Position numbers and translations under genes: made by a program
Source: Nitrospirota bacterium
Lineage (GTDB): Bacteria; Nitrospirota; Thermodesulfovibrionia; Thermodesulfovibrionales; Dissulfurispiraceae
Assembly: GCA_004321915.1 (NCBI GenBank)
Contig: SCQE01000029.1
Span: 1-64,000, forward strand
DNA: 64,000 nucleotides
Direction: 5' to 3'
Shown: positions 62,226 to 64,000 of the stretch, in pieces
Layout: each line of letters starts with the position of its first letter
Numbering within the stretch: position 1 is the first letter of the stretch
The notes under the pieces: model-generated
Seen by the model: the letters and a program-made list of their open reading frames with translations, nothing else
Database searches by the model: none
Told to the model about the DNA's origin: nothing

Positions 62226-63060
62226 ATCTTTCGGTCACATTGCCTTTCGGGTCGAACCTGCAGGCCTTCATAAAGGCGTCGTGGTAAAAGGTGAACCAAG
62301 CGTTTCCGGCGATGCCCGAATTTAAAAGTTTTTCTTTTGCGTCTATCGCGTCGAGCGGAAAGTTGTCGTAGGCCATGATCCAGAGGGGATTGGAATGGGC
62401 GTGAGTGGGGAGCAGGTCTGCCATGTGAAGGGCCTTTGCGCCTTGAGATTCCATGCTTACTGCTTGGTGTCCTTTAGTGTGGCCCATTGTATGAAGTACG
62501 CCGACCCCGTTCACGATCTCTGCGTTCCCTTCTACAAGCTCAAGGTTTTTGCTTTCTTTCAGTTTCTCGAAATTCACCGGCCAGTAGGTGTTTAACGAGC
62601 GTTTGTTGGGATTCAGCGCGTCATCCCATTCGGTCTTTTGTAAGATATGTTTTGCGTTCGGGAATGTCAGTCCTATCCGTCCGTCGTCTTCTTGCATTAC
62701 AACGCCGCCCGCATGGTCGAAATCGTAATGCGTGAGAATGACGAAATTTAGATCGCCGCGTTGTATGCCGAGTTCTGCCAGATCGTTCAGTATATTCCAG
62801 TCCTCTTTTACGCGGAATATCTGTTTTTGTTTTTCGGTAAGTTTGTTGCCGAGCCCGCTTTCGATAAGGACCAGTTCACGGCCGGTCTTTACGAGGATAG
62901 GCGAGTTGGTGAGCCTGATATAATTGTTTTCGTCGTGCGGATACTTCTTTGCCCAGAGCACCCTCGGCACCACTCCGAACATCGAGCCGCCGTCGAGTTC
63001 AAAAATTCCGCCGTTCAGCCAATGAAGCTCGAACTCTCCGATCCTGAGTCCCGGCCGCAT
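62218..63060 (-). CDS. Metallo-beta-lactamase-fold hydrolase
   Basis: A 280-residue protein with the zinc motif HxHxDH-like sequence VILTHYDFDHAGGVV, a second His in GHTKGHQAVS and Asp in LHMADLLPTHAHSNP. It resembles AHL-lactonase or alkylsulfatase-like MBL hydrolases of broad specificity; the substrate is unknown. Its ATG follows the ferritin-like gene stop directly (TAAATG). It has no signal peptide. Confidence 0.9.
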   Translation of the reverse strand: MRPGLRIGEFELHWLNGGIFELDGGSMFGVVPRVLWAKKYPHDENNYIRLTNSPILVKTGRELVLIESGLGNKLTEKQKQIFRVKEDWNILNDLAELGIQRGDLNFVILTHYDFDHAGGVVMQEDDGRIGLTFPNAKHILQKTEWDDALNPNKRSLNTYWPVNFEKLKESKNLELVEGNAEIVNGVGVLHTMGHTKGHQAVSMESQGAKALHMADLLPTHAHSNPLWIMAYDNFPLDAIDAKEKLLNSGIAGNAWFTFYHDAFMKACRFDPKGNVTERFE

Positions 63061-63534
63061 TTATTCTTTGAGGAAGGTTTTTTTAAACGCGCTCAGCCAC
63101 ATTATATGGCTTTTTTCTTCGTTTATGATTTCGTCGACGATATCTTTCTCTTTTATCGCGTTTCTGATGCCGTAAAAATACAGGAGAGTTTCTTTTTCGA
63201 AACCCATAGCAAAATTAACGGCGTCTTTGACCGATGCTATCATGTCCATCGAAGGCAGCGATTTGTTTTTGCCGAGGAAGAATTCCGATTCGACTATCGC
63301 CCGAAGATACTGGGACGCGTCTTCCCATCCTTCGGGGTCTGAATCGCCCAGCATGCCTTTGATTTCCGTGAAGGTCTTTTCGTGGATAAGTTCTTTTTGG
63401 GCCAAGGTGTCGAACAGTTTCACAAGTTCCGGATCGTCCTTGAATTTCCGGGCTATGGCTGTGTAGAACTGATACCCGAGCTTTTCTGTCTGTACGGCCT
63501 GTTCGATCACTTCGCGGATAGAAAATTTTTCCAT
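63061..63534 (-). CDS. Ferritin-like (rubrerythrin-type) protein
   Basis: A 157-residue di-iron four-helix protein: EVIEQAVQTEKLGYQFYTAIA with KELIHEKTFTEI, and MGFEKETLLYFYG with INEEKSHIMWLSAF. I start at MEKFSIRE behind GGAGGAC; the longer frame runs into a repeat element. It is likely part of peroxide or iron defence and heads a run of minus-strand genes toward the two-component system. Confidence 0.88.
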   Translation of the reverse strand: MEKFSIREVIEQAVQTEKLGYQFYTAIARKFKDDPELVKLFDTLAQKELIHEKTFTEIKGMLGDSDPEGWEDASQYLRAIVESEFFLGKNKSLPSMDMIASVKDAVNFAMGFEKETLLYFYGIRNAIKEKDIVDEIINEEKSHIMWLSAFKKTFLKE

Positions 63535-63552
63535 AATTTGGTCCTCCCTGTT

Positions 63553-63659
63553 GTCATACCCGCGAAGGCGGGTATCCATGGTTCGACAAGCTCACCATGA
63601 CAAATGTCACCCTGAGCATGTCGAAGGGTGGATTCCCGCTTACAACTTACGGGAATGAC
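63553..63659. repeat. Composite palindromic REP-like element 2
   Basis: A perfect hairpin ATACCCGC-GAAG-GCGGGTAT (63556-63575), an internal inverted pair TTCGACA...TGTCGAA, and a terminal ATTCCCG...CGGGAAT (63632-63656) bounded by GTCAT/ATGAC. It shares its units with the element near 45918. It lies just upstream of the ferritin-like gene, so it may form structure at the 5' end of its transcript. Confidence 0.7.
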
Positions 63660-63710
63660 TGTATTGTGAATTTGGTATTTTTTGCAAAGATGCATAGTGA
63701 GCTAAAAATA

Positions 63711-63995
63711 TTACTCCACCTTGAGCTGTTTTCTCAAGCGTGCGTCCGTCCTGATAATATCGTCGACATTATCGCCTGTGAGGTCCCAGTTGTACGCCCC
63801 GTTTGAGGAACGATGGAGCTTTATTCTCACAGGCCTCTTCGGCGCAATCTGCTTTACCTCTTCGTTCTTCTTGAACTGGAACTGCGCTTGCGGCTTCTGA
63901 GGATTGTCAGCCGCTTCTGTGTTGAAGGACAGCGGCAATAAGCAGAGCGAGACTGCGAGCAGGATGGATTTTGTTATGGTCGTCTCTGTCTTCAT
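63711..63995 (-). CDS. Small secreted protein of unknown family
   Basis: A 94-residue protein with a signal peptide (SILLAVSLCLLPLSFNTEA, cleavage near residue 28) and a short Gln/Lys-rich mature part ending in an Asp-rich segment (WDLTGDNVDDIIRTDARLRK). The WDLTGDNVDDIIRTD segment resembles dockerin- or EF-hand-like turns, but I do not claim the fold. The gene ends just upstream of the REP element; its upstream context is outside the window. Confidence 0.7.
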   Translation of the reverse strand: MKTETTITKSILLAVSLCLLPLSFNTEAADNPQKPQAQFQFKKNEEVKQIAPKRPVRIKLHRSSNGAYNWDLTGDNVDDIIRTDARLRKQLKVE

Positions 63996-64000
63996 CAGCT

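Overview
The window looks like chromosome from a Gram-negative, probably anaerobic or microaerophilic, motile bacterium that respires nitrate. The supporting genes are a TonB-dependent receptor, several lipoproteins and Tat signals, a periplasmic nitrate reductase next to an eight-heme nitrite reductase, rubredoxin and rubrerythrin, two bacteriohemerythrins, four chemoreceptors and four GGDEF proteins. The mix resembles Nitrospirota (Thermodesulfovibrionia-like) or deltaproteobacterial lineages, but no 16S rRNA or other marker is present, so this is an inference from gene content. I saw no tRNA, rRNA, CRISPR array, insertion sequence or prophage.

Layout. 1-4139 (minus): an SPFH/GYF protein, a duplicated zinc-ribbon/DUF4178 membrane protein, a 45-residue membrane ORF and a secreted, cysteine-rich RHS/YD-repeat protein that runs off the left edge. 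4337-13410 (plus): a complete Frz-like chemosensory operon (CheW, CheW, soluble MCP, CheB, CheR-TPR, CheA-REC, HPt-REC-REC-GGDEF, two CheY-type proteins). 13421-18251 (plus): a TlpA-like lipoprotein, two NosL proteins, a small secreted protein, an FtsX/MacB-type ABC transporter and a cysteine-containing polytopic membrane protein, which together look like a metal-delivery or envelope redox module. 18344-20599: a zinc-ribbon protein and recQ. 20885-28533 (plus): a nitrate-to-ammonia locus (octaheme nitrite reductase, monoheme Reeler-like protein, NapA, NapG, NapH, NapD). It is followed by a PilJ-type chemoreceptor likely to sense nitrate or nitrite and a heme-binding GGDEF/EAL protein (28616-32803).

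32843-38115 (plus): pyruvate kinase, then a tightly coupled FAD oxidase / Fe-S protein / geranylgeranyl-reductase-like flavoprotein set. 38214-42833 (plus): TonB receptor, YfiR-like protein and hybrid histidine kinase. 42814-46163 (minus): a histidine kinase gene broken by an in-frame TGA, a PhnD-like binding protein, rubrerythrin and rubredoxin. 46204-51993 (minus): a DUF4445 ASKHA protein, a DUF4136 lipoprotein, a CNNM/CorC protein and acetolactate synthase small and large subunits. 52251-55289 (plus): a c-type-heme chemoreceptor behind a good sigma-54 promoter, and a PAS-GGDEF protein. 55437-63995 (minus): a CZB zinc chemoreceptor, two hemerythrins, a PAS-PAS-GGDEF protein, a NarX/NarL-like two-component pair, a metallo-beta-lactamase-fold hydrolase, a ferritin-like protein and a small secreted protein.

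The common theme is sensing of redox state and nitrogen oxides. Electrons would pass from quinol through NapH/NapG to NapA and the nitrite would go to ammonia on the octaheme enzyme, while heme, zinc, di-iron and PilJ sensors feed chemotaxis and c-di-GMP output. Points most worth checking are an 11-unit heptanucleotide repeat inside the 5' end of napH, the Tyr-x-Cys active-site motif of the octaheme reductase, the SPFH-DUF4178-RHS operon, the NosL/ABC/redox cluster, and the apparent start-codon loss plus nonsense mutation in one histidine kinase.
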